NCBI GenBank assembly: GCA_030695415.1
Contig: JAUYQZ010000039.1
Span: 1-64,000, forward strand
DNA from: Hylemonella sp.
GTDB lineage: Bacteria > Pseudomonadota > Gammaproteobacteria > Burkholderiales > Burkholderiaceae_C
DNA: 64,000 nt
Direction: 5' to 3'
The notes under the pieces are model-generated. The model did not search any database, was not told the origin of the DNA, and saw nothing but the letters and a program-made list of their open reading frames with translations. Each line of letters starts with the position of its first letter. Within the stretch, counting starts at the first letter, position 1. Positions 51,855 to 60,487 of this stretch are shown here, piece after piece. A program made the translations under genes and the position numbers.

Positions 51855-52592
51855 ATGAGCGATAGACTTGCCGACATGAGCCAGAGCCAGCCCCTGCTGA
51901 TGATCGAAGACGACGCGCGCCTGGCCAACATGGTGCGCGAGTACCTGGCGCAGTCAGGTTACACCGTCGATATCGCGGGCAACGGCGAGGCCGGCCTGGC
52001 CATGCTGCAGGATGCCAAGCCGGCACCGCAACTGCTGATCCTCGACCTCATGCTGCCCGACATGGACGGTCTGGAGATCTGCCGGCGCATCCGCGCCCTG
52101 CCCTCGTCCCTGGCGCAGACCCCCATCCTGATGCTCACCGCCAAGGGTGACCCGATGGACCGCGTGATCGGCCTGGAGATGGGCGCCGACGATTACCTGG
52201 CCAAACCTTTCGAGCCGCGCGAGTTGTTGGCGCGCATCCGCGCCGTGCTGCGCCGCCGCGGCGGCAACGGCCCGGCGCCGGCCAGCCAGCTGCGCTTTGG
52301 CTCCCTGGCCATCGACCGCGACGCGCGCACCGTCAGCGTCCACGGCCTGGCCTGCGAACTGACCTCCTACCAGTTCGACCTGCTGGTCGCGCTGGCCGAG
52401 CGCGCCGGGCGCGTGCTCACCCGCGACCAGATCATGGAGGCCGTGCGCGGCCGCGAGCTGGAGGCCTTTGACCGTTCGATCGACGTGCATATGGGCCGCA
52501 TTCGTGCCGCCATCGAAGCCGACCCCAAGGCGCCCAAGCGCATCCTGACCGTGCGCGGCGTGGGCTACGTCTTCGCGCGCCAGCAGGACTAG
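51855..52592 (+). CDS. OmpR-family response regulator
   Basis: A 245-residue regulator. Receiver domain (about 10-130) with acidic pair IEDDA, phosphoacceptor aspartate in LILDLMLPDMDG and lysine in YLAKPFEP; then an OmpR winged-helix domain (LTSYQFDLLVALAERAGRVL, DRSIDVHMGRIRAAIE). Partner of the histidine kinase downstream. Its TAG stop is the first base of repeat element B. A shorter start at MSQSQPLL (51876) is possible. Confidence 0.95.
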   Translation: MSDRLADMSQSQPLLMIEDDARLANMVREYLAQSGYTVDIAGNGEAGLAMLQDAKPAPQLLILDLMLPDMDGLEICRRIRALPSSLAQTPILMLTAKGDPMDRVIGLEMGADDYLAKPFEPRELLARIRAVLRRRGGNGPAPASQLRFGSLAIDRDARTVSVHGLACELTSYQFDLLVALAERAGRVLTRDQIMEAVRGRELEAFDRSIDVHMGRIRAAIEADPKAPKRILTVRGVGYVFARQQD

Positions 52593-52858
52593 GGCCTGTT
52601 CACACTCATTTCTCAAGATGCGTCGCGAATCAAAAAGGTCATGCGCAAGGCGTGAAACGCAGCCGGGGTTGCCCCCCGGCAAGGCTTCGCAACGCGGCGC
52701 ATGGCCTTTTTGGTCGCAACCCGAAGGGAATGGGGTGCAAACGGCGCCACTCGTTGTTGCACTCCTCGCCCAGACAGCCAGTCTGGCCTTCGTCGTGCGC
52801 CTAGATTGGCGCCGTTTGCACCCCATTCGCACTTGAGAAATGAGTGTGAGCAGGCCCC
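52592..52858. repeat. 267-bp palindromic repeat element B inside a two-component operon
   Basis: The element fills the whole gap between the regulator and kinase genes. Terminal inverted repeats of 26 bases (52592-52617, 52832-52857) differ at one position. Inside are a 15-base inverted repeat with one mismatch (52632-52646, 52697-52711) and a perfect 21-base inverted repeat (52729-52749, 52807-52827) that contains the smaller CCAGAC-N5-GTCTGG. The kinase ATG follows two bases after the element. No ORF is supported. It resembles a MITE-like dispersed repeat. Confidence 0.85.
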
Positions 52859-52859
52859 T

Positions 52860-54050
52860 ATGTCCACGCCGCTGATCCAGCGTCTCTACATCCGCATCTG
52901 GCTGGCCGTGGTGGCCGCCATCGTGCTGCTGACCCTGATCTTCGGCTGGATCTGGCGCGAGGAAGCGGAACGCGAGCGCGCCCAGCGCCCGGGCCGCGAG
53001 ATCATCCTGCGCAACGCCCAGGGCGAAGTGCTGGGCCAGGCCCAGACCCGGGGCGCACGCGTGCCTGGCCAGGGCTGGGAGTTCGAAGTTCCGCTGCGCG
53101 ATGGCCAGACGGTCTTTGTACAGTTGCCGCGCCCCGGCAACCGTCCGCCGCCTTCGCCGCCGATGGGACCGACCGGCTTGCCGCCCCCCTACAACCTGCT
53201 GGTGCTGCTCGGCCTGGTGGCCGCCGCCGTCGCCCTGGGCGCCTACCCCATCGTGCGGCGTCTGACCAAACGGCTCGAAACCCTGCAACAGGGCGTGGAA
53301 CGCTGGGGCGAAGGCGACCTGACGCGCCGCCTGCCCGAGGACGGGCAGGACGAGGTGGCCTTCCTGGCACAACGCTTCAACGTGGCCGCGGCCCGCGTGC
53401 AGGCGCTGCTGATGTCGCACAAGGCCCTGCTGGCCAATGCCTCCCACGAGTTGCGCTCGCCGCTGGCGCGCATCCGCATGGGACTGGAACTGATGCAGGC
53501 CCAGCCCAGCCCGGCCACGCACGAGGAAATGGCACGCAATATCCGCGAGCTCGACCAGCTGATCGACGAGATCCTGCTGGCCAGCCGGCTCGACGCCAGC
53601 CCCGATGATCTGGGGCCGCTGGAGCCGGTCGAGCTGGTTGGCCTGTGCGCCGAGGAATGCGCGCGCACCGGCGCCGAGCTCGAGGCACCCGCTGGCACCA
53701 CCAGCGTGCTGGTCACGGGCCTGACCCGGCTGCTGCGCCGCGCCCTTCGGAACCTGCTGGAGAATGCCCGCCGGCACGGCGGCGGTGCGGCGACCCTGAC
53801 CCTGAAAACCCTGGGGGCTCACGTCGAAATCCGGGTCTGCGACCAGGGGCCGGGCGTCCCGACGGCCCTGCGTGAGCGCATCTTCGAGCCCTTCTTCCGC
53901 CTGCCCGGCGCCTCCGAGCGTGAGGGCGGTGTGGGCCTGGGCCTGGCGCTGGTGCGCTCCATTGCCCAGCGCCACAGCGGCACGGTGCACTGCGAAGAGC
54001 GCCCGGGCGGGGGCGCGTGCTTCGTGCTGCGCCTTCCTCTGGCGCACTGA
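52860..54050 (+). CDS. Sensor histidine kinase
   Basis: A 396-residue membrane kinase. Two membrane spans (RIWLAVVAAIVLLTLIFGWI and LLVLLGLVAAAVALGAYPIV) bracket a periplasmic region of ~100 residues that includes a proline-rich stretch (NRPPPSPPMGPTGLPPP). A HAMP-like segment, the H box NASHELRSPLARIR, N box RNLLENARRHGG, G boxes DQGPGVP and GVGLGLALV follow. Pair with the upstream regulator. The upstream region is entirely repeat element B, with no clear ribosome binding site of its own. Confidence 0.95.
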   Translation: MSTPLIQRLYIRIWLAVVAAIVLLTLIFGWIWREEAERERAQRPGREIILRNAQGEVLGQAQTRGARVPGQGWEFEVPLRDGQTVFVQLPRPGNRPPPSPPMGPTGLPPPYNLLVLLGLVAAAVALGAYPIVRRLTKRLETLQQGVERWGEGDLTRRLPEDGQDEVAFLAQRFNVAAARVQALLMSHKALLANASHELRSPLARIRMGLELMQAQPSPATHEEMARNIRELDQLIDEILLASRLDASPDDLGPLEPVELVGLCAEECARTGAELEAPAGTTSVLVTGLTRLLRRALRNLLENARRHGGGAATLTLKTLGAHVEIRVCDQGPGVPTALRERIFEPFFRLPGASEREGGVGLGLALVRSIAQRHSGTVHCEERPGGGACFVLRLPLAH

Positions 54051-54151
54051 AAACACCCTGGGCGTGAAAAACAGCACGCCCAAGCCCGTGCGGGGGCTGG
54101 CGCAGGCGCCGCTTGTTTCCTATCGTTAGGGTCGACAAGGGGGAACACACC

Positions 54152-54379
54152 ATGCACGCCACCACCGCCCGGCCACAGCAGCCCGACCGCTCGACCATCG
54201 TCGCGCGGCACCAGAGCTACCGCGGCCTGAAGGTCGAACAGAGCCTGCTGAGCCAGTTCACGATGTACGTTGTGGAGCTGGACCAGGTCGGCCTCTTCAT
54301 CTCCGATTCCCGGCCCGAAGCCTTCGATATGGCCTTCGAAGCCCTGTTCAGCGCGGTTTGCCCCGCCTGCAAGGCATGA
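54152..54379 (+). CDS. Small hypothetical protein (75 residues)
   Basis: A short protein starting MHATTARPQQPDRSTIVARH with a central LLSQFTMYVVELDQVGLFIS and two cysteines near the end (VCPACKA). I do not recognise the family. A strong AGGGGGAA ribosome binding site lies upstream, and codon use is like the neighbours, so it is likely real. Confidence 0.6.
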   Translation: MHATTARPQQPDRSTIVARHQSYRGLKVEQSLLSQFTMYVVELDQVGLFISDSRPEAFDMAFEALFSAVCPACKA

Positions 54380-54612
54380 AAACGTATCCTGAATGTCTTA
54401 TTTCGAGACACTTCTGACGCCATATCCCCAATTTGTGGGATAGGCCGGACGCACGCGGCTGGCTACATTTGTGCCTGTACTGCTGTCACAGTCAAGTTTC
54501 AAGACTTAAGGCAGGTTCCCCGCCAGAACAGAAAGAGGGAGCCGCCGGTAACGATCCCAACGACGTCCTTTCGAGGACTTTTCAAAGCCACCCGCAAGGG
54601 TGGCTTTTTTTT
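54380..54612 (+). ncRNA. Candidate structured RNA ending in a strong terminator
   Basis: The 249-base gap before the waaF gene holds a series of potential hairpins: GTTC-N7-GAAC, GGGA...TCCC (18-base span) and GTCCT-TTCG-AGGAC, then a terminator. Base composition is lower in GC than the genes around it. This could be the 3' UTR of the 75-residue gene or a small RNA. No convincing promoter was found. The range given is the whole gap up to the terminator, not a mapped transcript. Confidence 0.35.
54584..54612 (+). terminator. Rho-independent terminator
   Basis: Stem GCCACCC / GGGTGGC with the GCAA tetraloop, preceded by AAA and followed by eight Ts. It ends rightward transcripts from the 75-residue gene or a small RNA, and it lies 17 bases beyond the stop of the convergent waaF gene. 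Confidence 0.92.
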
Positions 54613-54628
54613 CGGCCGGGCCGCGCCT

Positions 54629-55660
54629 TCAGAGCGCAGCGCGCACGCGATCCGCCGTGATGTCCTTGAGGCAGCGCAGATGACCCAGCGGGCATTCGCG
54701 CTGGAAGCAGGGCGCACAGTCCAGCGGGGGCTGGTAGGCCGGGTCCTGCTTGAGCCAGAGTACCCGGGCTTGTTCGCTCAGAGGCGGCGTGTGCTCGGGG
54801 CTGCTGGAGCCGAAGATGGCGATCTGCGGCACGTCCAGCGCTGCGGCCACGTGCATCAGGCCGGTGTCGTTGGTGACAACCCGTCGCGCCCCGGCGATCA
54901 GGCAGAACGCTTCGGCCAGGCTGGTGGCACCAGCCAGGTTGCGGCAATCGGCACCGGCGGCCAACTCAGAAATCTCGGCGCCCAGCGGTGCCTCCTTTCC
55001 CGAACCGAGTACCAGTACCGGGGCGTCAAGCTGCAGCGCCAGTTCGGCGTAGCGTTGCACGGGCCAGCGCTTGGCCGGGCCGTACTCGGCACCCGGCACG
55101 AAAACGTAATAGCCGCCGCGCACCAGGCCCTGTTTCGCCAGAACGGCATCCACCTGCGCTGCGTCGAGCTGCAGGCGCGGCCGGTCGCCCGCCACCCCCG
55201 GTTCGCCACTGAGGGCTGAGTAAAACGCCACCATGGGCGGGCGCTTGTCCTTCGGGGGATTCTTCAGCCGGTGCGTGAGCAGGCCCACGCGCGCCTCGCC
55301 CAGATAGCCCACGCGCTTGGGGATGCTCGCCAGGAAGGGCAGCAGCGCGCTCTTGAGCGAGTTGGGCAGCACATAGGCCACGTCGAAGCGGCCCTCGATC
55401 TGCCGGGCCAGCGAACGACGCGCCTTGAACTGCAGGCCGCCATGGGCAAAGGGGAATTCGATGACCTCGGCCACCTGCGGCATGGCGCGGTAGACCGGCG
55501 CCACCCAGGGCAGGGCCCCGACCGTGAGCCGCTCGCCGCGCGCGGCCAGCCGGCGCATGAGCGGCTCGGTCATCACGGCGTCCCCGATCCATTGGGGCGC
55601 GATGACAAGGGCCGCGGTGTCGCGGCCCTTGGTGTCAGTGATGCGCTGCGAAATGCTCAC
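54629..55660 (-). CDS. waaF: ADP-heptose:LPS heptosyltransferase II
   Basis: A 343-residue GT9 glycosyltransferase that adds the second heptose to the lipopolysaccharide inner core. Motifs: VIAPQWIGDAVMTEPLMRRL, VLPNSLKSALLPF, GAEYGPAKRWP, NDTGLMHVAAALD and CPLGHLRCLKDI. The reading frame has no later usable start, so it overlaps the upstream zinc-finger gene by 26 bases, with an N-terminal extension of about 17 residues relative to the usual WaaF. Confidence 0.95.
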   Translation of the reverse strand: MSISQRITDTKGRDTAALVIAPQWIGDAVMTEPLMRRLAARGERLTVGALPWVAPVYRAMPQVAEVIEFPFAHGGLQFKARRSLARQIEGRFDVAYVLPNSLKSALLPFLASIPKRVGYLGEARVGLLTHRLKNPPKDKRPPMVAFYSALSGEPGVAGDRPRLQLDAAQVDAVLAKQGLVRGGYYVFVPGAEYGPAKRWPVQRYAELALQLDAPVLVLGSGKEAPLGAEISELAAGADCRNLAGATSLAEAFCLIAGARRVVTNDTGLMHVAAALDVPQIAIFGSSSPEHTPPLSEQARVLWLKQDPAYQPPLDCAPCFQRECPLGHLRCLKDITADRVRAAL

Positions 55661-55841
55661 CGGCCTTCAGCTTGTAAACGGTGCCGCAGTAGGGGCACTT
55701 GGCCTCGCCGGTGTGGGCCACATCCAGGTAGACCTTGGGGTGGTTGTTCCAGAGCTTCATGTCAGCCTTGGGGCTGGGGCAGTACACGCCGCCCTGGTGG
55801 TTCAGGTCCTGGGCCAGCAGTTCAACAGTGGACTTGCTCAT
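55635..55841 (-). CDS. Zinc-finger domain protein (zf-CHCC/NDUFS6 type)
   Basis: A 68-residue protein with VYCPSPKADMKLWNNHPKVY and the CPYCGTVYKL pair, the small zinc-finger family related to mitochondrial NDUFS6. In Burkholderiales it commonly sits near waaF and ilvE, as here. Function in bacteria is not settled. Confidence 0.9.
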   Translation of the reverse strand: MSKSTVELLAQDLNHQGGVYCPSPKADMKLWNNHPKVYLDVAHTGEAKCPYCGTVYKLKAGEHFAAHH

Positions 55842-55853
55842 GTGCGTGCTTCC

Positions 55854-56792
55854 TCAAACTTTCGTCAGCCAGTGGGCGTACTTGGGGTTACGGCCATTGA
55901 CGATGTCGAAGAAACCGCTCTGGATCTTCTCGGTGAGCGGGCCTCGGCTGCCGGCGCCGATCTCGACGCGGTCAAGCTCGCGGATGGGAGTGACTTCAGC
56001 GGCCGTGCCGGTGAAGAATGCTTCGTCGGCGATGTAGATCTCGTCACGCGTGATGCGCTTTTGTACGATCTCCAGGCCCAGGTCCTTGGCGATGTGGAAC
56101 ACCGTGTTGCGGGTGATGCCGTTGAGCGCACCCGCCGACAGGTCGGGCGTGTAGATGACGCCGTTCTTGATGACAAAGATGTTCTCGCCGGCACCCTCGG
56201 AGACAAAACCCGACGAATCCAGCAGCAGCGCCTCGTCGTAGCCATCGTCCGTGGCTTCCATATTGGCCAGGATGGAGTTGGTGTAGTTGCTCACCGCCTT
56301 GGCCTGCGTCATCGTGATGTTGACGTGGTGGCGCGTGTAGCTGCTGGTCTTGACGCGGATGCCGCGCTTCAGACCCTCTTCGCCCAGGTACGCGCCCCAG
56401 GCCCAGGCCGCGACCATCAGGTGGATGGTGTTGCCCTTCGGGGACACGCCCAGCTTCTTGTCGCCGATCCAGGTCAGCGGGCGCAGATAGCAGCTCTCCA
56501 GCTTGTTGGCGCGCACCACGTCCCTCTGTGCTTCGTTGACCTGCTCCTGGGTGAAGGGGATCTTCATGCGCAGGATCTTGGCGCTGTTGAACAGGCGCTC
56601 GGTGTGCTCCTGCAGCCGGAAGATGGCCGTGCCGTTGACGGTGTTGTAGGCCCGTACGCCCTCGAAAGCGCCGCAGCCGTAATGCAGCGTATGGCTCAGC
56701 ACGTGGATTTTGGCGTCACGCCATTCCACCATCTGGCCGTCCATCCAGATTTTTCCGTCGCGGTCGGACATCGAGGTCGGTAGGGGGCTCAT
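55854..56792 (-). CDS. ilvE: Branched-chain amino acid aminotransferase
   Basis: A 312-residue class IV PLP enzyme for the last step of Leu, Ile and Val synthesis. The PLP lysine is in TQAKAVSNYTNS (about residue 164). Other motifs: HTLHYGCGAFEGVRAYNT, SEGAGENIFVIKNG and FFTGTAAEVTPIRELD. Start MSPLPTSMSDRDG has AGGAAAG upstream. Twelve bases downstream is the zinc-finger gene. Confidence 0.96.
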   Translation of the reverse strand: MSPLPTSMSDRDGKIWMDGQMVEWRDAKIHVLSHTLHYGCGAFEGVRAYNTVNGTAIFRLQEHTERLFNSAKILRMKIPFTQEQVNEAQRDVVRANKLESCYLRPLTWIGDKKLGVSPKGNTIHLMVAAWAWGAYLGEEGLKRGIRVKTSSYTRHHVNITMTQAKAVSNYTNSILANMEATDDGYDEALLLDSSGFVSEGAGENIFVIKNGVIYTPDLSAGALNGITRNTVFHIAKDLGLEIVQKRITRDEIYIADEAFFTGTAAEVTPIRELDRVEIGAGSRGPLTEKIQSGFFDIVNGRNPKYAHWLTKV

Positions 56793-56844
56793 CGGTTCTT
56801 TCCTAGGTAGGGGCTGCCCGTTCGGCCGGGCCAAAACGTTGATT

Positions 56845-57282
56845 TTACGGGGCCGGCGGCAAGCCCGGCATGGTGGTGGGTCCGGGATCGCTCACGTCCG
56901 GGCGGCGGAAGTCCCAGCGCATCAGCTTGCCCGCATGGAACTCGCAGGTCACCGAGGCCTCGGACGGGTCGGTCCAGCGGAACATCTCGGGCTGGCTGTC
57001 GGGGGGGCTCTGCGCCTGGCCCAGCGAACGCGTCATGGCCACCACGTGCATCAGCGTCATGCCGGGCTTGAGCTTGGCTTGCAGCATCACCGCGCTGCCC
57101 ACATAACCCAAGGGGCTGTCCGCCGCGCGCTTGAGGATGTGCATGAGGCGGGTGAAGTGCAGCATCAGCCACAGCATGAGGGCGCCCACGGCAAACGCCA
57201 CGCCGGCCCAGCCCCCGAAGCGGTAGCCAGCCACGACCAGCGCCGTTGCGCCAATCGGCAGCAGGATTTTCTGTATTTGCAT
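56845..57282 (-). CDS. Hypothetical membrane protein
   Basis: A 145-residue protein with two N-terminal membrane segments (ILLPIGATALVVAGYRFGGW and AVGALMLWLMLHFTRL) and a soluble C-terminal part containing LQAKLKPGMTLMHVVAMTRS and SVTCEFHAGKLMRWDFRRPD. I do not recognise a named family. It lies between the aldo/keto reductase and ilvE genes. Confidence 0.7.
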   Translation of the reverse strand: MQIQKILLPIGATALVVAGYRFGGWAGVAFAVGALMLWLMLHFTRLMHILKRAADSPLGYVGSAVMLQAKLKPGMTLMHVVAMTRSLGQAQSPPDSQPEMFRWTDPSEASVTCEFHAGKLMRWDFRRPDVSDPGPTTMPGLPPAP

Positions 57283-57294
57283 GCCCTAATTGTC

Positions 57295-58128
57295 TCAGAG
57301 CATGTCCAGCGCCGAAGGCCCGGTGGGAGGTGCAAACAGGCGATCGAGTTCGGCCAGCTGGGCCGCATCCAGCGTGATCTCGCGGGCCGCCGCGTTCTCG
57401 CGCACACGCACCAGGCTGGCCGATTTGGGAATGGCGATCACGCCTTCCTGCGCCAGCAACCAGGCCAGCGCGGCTTGCGCCGGGGTCATGCCGTGGCGGC
57501 GGGCGAAATCCTGCAGACCTTTGTGGCCCAGCAGACGCGCCTGCTCGATGGGCGAATAGGCCATGGTGGCCACGCCTTGCTGGCGCAACCAGGGCAGCAG
57601 GTCCCACTCGATACCCCGGCGGGCCAGGTTGTAGAGCAGCTGGTTCGCCGCGCACGCCTCTCCTCCGGGAACGTCCCGGAGCTCCTGCATATCGGCCAGG
57701 TCCAGATTGCTCACGCCCCAGTGGCGGATCTTGCCGGCCCGCTGCAGGGCCTCGAAGGCCTCCACGGTCTCGGCCAGCGGATAGGAACCACGCCAGTGCA
57801 AAAGGTAGAGATCGATGTGGTCGGTCTTGAGGCGCTGCAGGCTGCGCTCGCAGGCCTTGATGGCGCCCTGGCGCGAAGCGTTATGCGGATAGACCTTGCT
57901 GACGAGAAAGGCCTGCTCGCGCCGGCCGGCCAGCGCCTCACCCACCACCTGCTCGGCACCGCCCTCGGCGTACATCTCAGCGGTGTCGATCAGCGTCAGG
58001 CCCAGGTCCAGGCCCAGCTGCAGGGCGGCAACTTCTGCCTTGCGCTCGCTGCGGTCCTCGCCCATGTACCAGGTGCCCTGGCCCAGGGCCGGCACAAGTT
58101 CACCCGAGGGCAGGCGCACTTGCTTCAT
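57295..58128 (-). CDS. Aldo/keto reductase
   Basis: A 277-residue NADPH-dependent oxidoreductase. The catalytic tetrad is visible as DTAEMY (Asp and Tyr), a Lys in LVSKVYPHN and a His in YLLHWRGS. The cofactor end is [16 protein letters not shown]. Its start overlaps the stop of the GlcG gene by four bases (ATGA). The longer ORF-track version reads into that gene in the wrong frame. Confidence 0.94.
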   Translation of the reverse strand: MKQVRLPSGELVPALGQGTWYMGEDRSERKAEVAALQLGLDLGLTLIDTAEMYAEGGAEQVVGEALAGRREQAFLVSKVYPHNASRQGAIKACERSLQRLKTDHIDLYLLHWRGSYPLAETVEAFEALQRAGKIRHWGVSNLDLADMQELRDVPGGEACAANQLLYNLARRGIEWDLLPWLRQQGVATMAYSPIEQARLLGHKGLQDFARRHGMTPAQAALAWLLAQEGVIAIPKSASLVRVRENAAAREITLDAAQLAELDRLFAPPTGPSALDML

Positions 58129-58532
58129 GCGTCGAACTTGCCGGCGATGAAGTCGGTCACCTGCTGGTCCTCGGCCGAGGTCAAGCCGCTGACGCCGATG
58201 GCGCCGCGCAGGACGCCGTCCTTGTCCTTCAGCGGCGAGCCGCCGGGCAGGGCCGTGAGCAGCGGATCGCAGAAGTAGCCGATCTCGATGTTCTCGCGGT
58301 GCAGCCGCTCCAGCACGGCCTGCGTCGTCACGCCCATGCGCGCCGCACTGTAGCCCTTGCCCTGCGAGATGGCGACGCTGCGAACCGGCGCGCCTTCCAT
58401 GCGCACAAAGGCCAGCAACAGGCCCGTGGCGTCGCAGACCGAGACGCAAACCGGCTTTTTGAAGTGTTGGGTGGCGTGGGCCATGGCTTGATCGATCAGG
58501 TCACGGGCGATGGCGAGGGTAAGGGCTGACAT
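58125..58532 (-). CDS. GlcG/HbpS family protein
   Basis: A 135-residue protein with the family pattern [36 protein letters not shown] and [22 protein letters not shown]. HbpS relatives bind heme; GlcG relatives lie in glycolate operons; function here is unknown. It precedes the aldo/keto reductase with translational coupling. Confidence 0.9.
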   Translation of the reverse strand: MSALTLAIARDLIDQAMAHATQHFKKPVCVSVCDATGLLLAFVRMEGAPVRSVAISQGKGYSAARMGVTTQAVLERLHRENIEIGYFCDPLLTALPGGSPLKDKDGVLRGAIGVSGLTSAEDQQVTDFIAGKFDA

Positions 58533-58580
58533 GAAAACTCCTGTGCATGCGATGCACCGGATTGTAGAAACCGGCCGAAC

Positions 58581-59948
58581 CTATTCGAGGGTGCGCAGGA
58601 CTTGCAGTGCTTCTTCCACCCGTTCCACCGCATGGATGGTGAGGCCTTCGATGGCCTTCTTCGGCGCGTTGGCCTTGGGCACCACGGCCACGCTGAAACC
58701 CAGCTTGGCGGCTTCCTTCAGGCGCTCCTGTCCGCGCGGCGCGGGGCGCACCTCGCCGGCCAGCCCCACTTCGCCAAAAGCCAAGAAACCCTTGGGCAGG
58801 GGACGACCGCGCAGGGATGAGGTGATGGCCAGCATCACGGCCAGATCAGCGGCCGGCTCGCTGATGCGCACGCCGCCGACCGCATTGACAAACACATCCT
58901 GGTCCAGACAGGCCACGCCCGCGTGCCGGTGCAGCACGGCCAGCAGCATGGCGAGACGGTCGCGGTCCAGGCCGACCGAGAGGCGCCGCGGGCTCGGCCC
59001 CCCGCTGTCCACCAAGGCCTGGATTTCCACCAGCATGGGGCGCGTGCCTTCGAGCGTGACCATCACGCAACTCCCGGGCACGGGCTCCGCGTGCTGGCTC
59101 AGAAAGATGGCGCTGGGGTTGCTCACGCCCTTGAGGCCCTTCTCTGTCATGGCGAAGACGCCGATCTCGTTGACCGCACCGAAGCGGTTCTTGATGGCGC
59201 GGATCAGGCGAAAGCTGCTGTGCGTGTCGCCCTCAAAATAAAGCACCGTGTCCACCATGTGCTCCAGCACCCGCGGGCCGGCCAGCGCACCCTCCTTGGT
59301 CACATGGCCCACGAGCACGATGGCCGTGCCGCTGGCCTTGGCCGCGCGCGTGAGGTGCGCGGCGCATTCGCGCACCTGGGCAACGGAGCCGGGCGCGGAG
59401 GTGAGCTGATCTGAGTAGACGGTCTGGATGGAGTCGATCACGGCGATCGCCGGCTGATGCGCGTCCAGCGTGGCGAGGATCTTTTCGAGCTGGATTTCGG
59501 CCAGCACCTGCACCCGCGAGCCGTCCAGCCCCAGGCGGCGCGCGCGCAGCGCCACCTGGGCGCCGCTTTCCTCACCCGTGACGTAGAGCGTCTTCTGGCC
59601 GGCGCGCTGCAGGGCATCGAGCGCCTGCAGCAGCAGGGTGGACTTGCCGATGCCCGGGTCACCCCCGATCAGCACCACCCCGCCTTCGACGATGCCGCCG
59701 CCCAGCACCCGGTCCAGTTCGTCCTGGCCGGTGGGTGTGCGCTCCACATCGGAGGCCTCGATGTCGGCCAGCGCCACCACCTCGGCGGTTTTGGCCAGCG
59801 ACGCAAAACGGTTCTTCGCTGGCGCGGCGCTTTCGGCCACGGACTCGATCAACGAGTTCCAGGCATTGCAGTGCGGACACTTGCCCAGCCACTTGGGGCT
59901 GGTGCCGCCGCACTCGTTGCAGGTGTAAATGGTTTTGTCCTTGGCCAT
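58581..59948 (-). CDS. radA: DNA repair protein RadA
   Basis: A 455-residue RecA-like ATPase that promotes branch migration in recombination. The N-terminal zinc finger CNECGGTSPKWLGKCPHC is followed by Walker A GGDPGIGKSTL, the RadA-specific KNRFGAVNEIGVF and a Lon-like C-terminal domain. Length and motifs are standard. The promoter region is shared with the divergent hpaR gene. Confidence 0.97.
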   Translation of the reverse strand: MAKDKTIYTCNECGGTSPKWLGKCPHCNAWNSLIESVAESAAPAKNRFASLAKTAEVVALADIEASDVERTPTGQDELDRVLGGGIVEGGVVLIGGDPGIGKSTLLLQALDALQRAGQKTLYVTGEESGAQVALRARRLGLDGSRVQVLAEIQLEKILATLDAHQPAIAVIDSIQTVYSDQLTSAPGSVAQVRECAAHLTRAAKASGTAIVLVGHVTKEGALAGPRVLEHMVDTVLYFEGDTHSSFRLIRAIKNRFGAVNEIGVFAMTEKGLKGVSNPSAIFLSQHAEPVPGSCVMVTLEGTRPMLVEIQALVDSGGPSPRRLSVGLDRDRLAMLLAVLHRHAGVACLDQDVFVNAVGGVRISEPAADLAVMLAITSSLRGRPLPKGFLAFGEVGLAGEVRPAPRGQERLKEAAKLGFSVAVVPKANAPKKAIEGLTIHAVERVEEALQVLRTLE

Positions 59949-59958
59949 GGGGCCATGG

Positions 59959-60035
59959 TACCCGAATACTGTATGAATTCACATATCGGGTATGCCCGGG
60001 GCGCCGATCACGGACAAACATTTAACATGTTAAAT
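59959..60035. promoter_or_regulatory. Candidate HpaR operator and a second inverted repeat
   Basis: The 104-base radA-hpaR gap contains a perfect 16-base palindrome ATTTAACATGTTAAAT (60020-60035), a typical MarR-family binding site, 17 bases before the hpaR ATG. Upstream is another inverted repeat, TACCCGA with TCGGGTA (59959-59965 and 59986-59992, spacer of 20). The first is probably the autoregulatory HpaR site. Confidence 0.65.
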
Positions 60036-60052
60036 AAATCGCCGCCCACGCC

Positions 60053-60487
60053 ATGTCCACAGCCTTTCGCCACCGCAACCTGCCCCGCCTGCTGCTGCAG
60101 GCACGCGAAGCCGTGATGACGCACTACCGCCCCGGCCTGCGCGACCAGGGCCTGAGCGACCAGCAGTGGCGCGTGCTGCGGGTGCTGGGCGAACACGGCG
60201 TGGTGGAAACCGGCCGGGTGGCGCGCGAAGCCTACATCCTGGGGCCCAGCCTGACGGGCATGCTGACGCGCATGGAGCGCGACGGCCTGATCCGCCGCGA
60301 ACGCGACGCAGCCGACCAGCGCCGCACCGTGGTCGAAGCCACCGACAAGGGCCGCCAGCTGGTGGAAACGCTCTCGCACAGCATCGAGGCGCACTACGCC
60401 TGGATGGAACAGTCGCTGGGCAAGGAAAAGCTGGGTCAGCTCTACGGGCTGCTGGATGAACTGATCGCCCTGGAGGAGCCCGCATGA
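60053..60487 (+). CDS. hpaR: Homoprotocatechuate pathway regulator HpaR (MarR family)
   Basis: A 144-residue MarR-family repressor. The winged-helix region is LSDQQWRVLRVLGEHGVVET and ILGPSLTGMLTRMERDGLIR, with RRERDAADQRRTVVEATDKG as the wing. This and its place at the head of hpaG-hpaE-hpaD identify it as HpaR/HpcR, which represses the meta-cleavage genes until (homo)protocatechuate-type aromatics are present. It is followed by a coupling mini-ORF. Confidence 0.92.
   Translation: MSTAFRHRNLPRLLLQAREAVMTHYRPGLRDQGLSDQQWRVLRVLGEHGVVETGRVAREAYILGPSLTGMLTRMERDGLIRRERDAADQRRTVVEATDKGRQLVETLSHSIEAHYAWMEQSLGKEKLGQLYGLLDELIALEEPA

Noticed and set aside
51954-54083. 709-codon minus-strand ORF across the two-component genes and element B
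   Set aside because: It is antisense to two clearly recognised genes and includes the repeat; amino acid composition (Gln, His, Gly) is that of a shadow frame.
54433-54660. 75-codon plus-strand ORF through the terminator before waaF
   Set aside because: It reads through the stem and T-run of a strong terminator and has no ribosome binding site or family.
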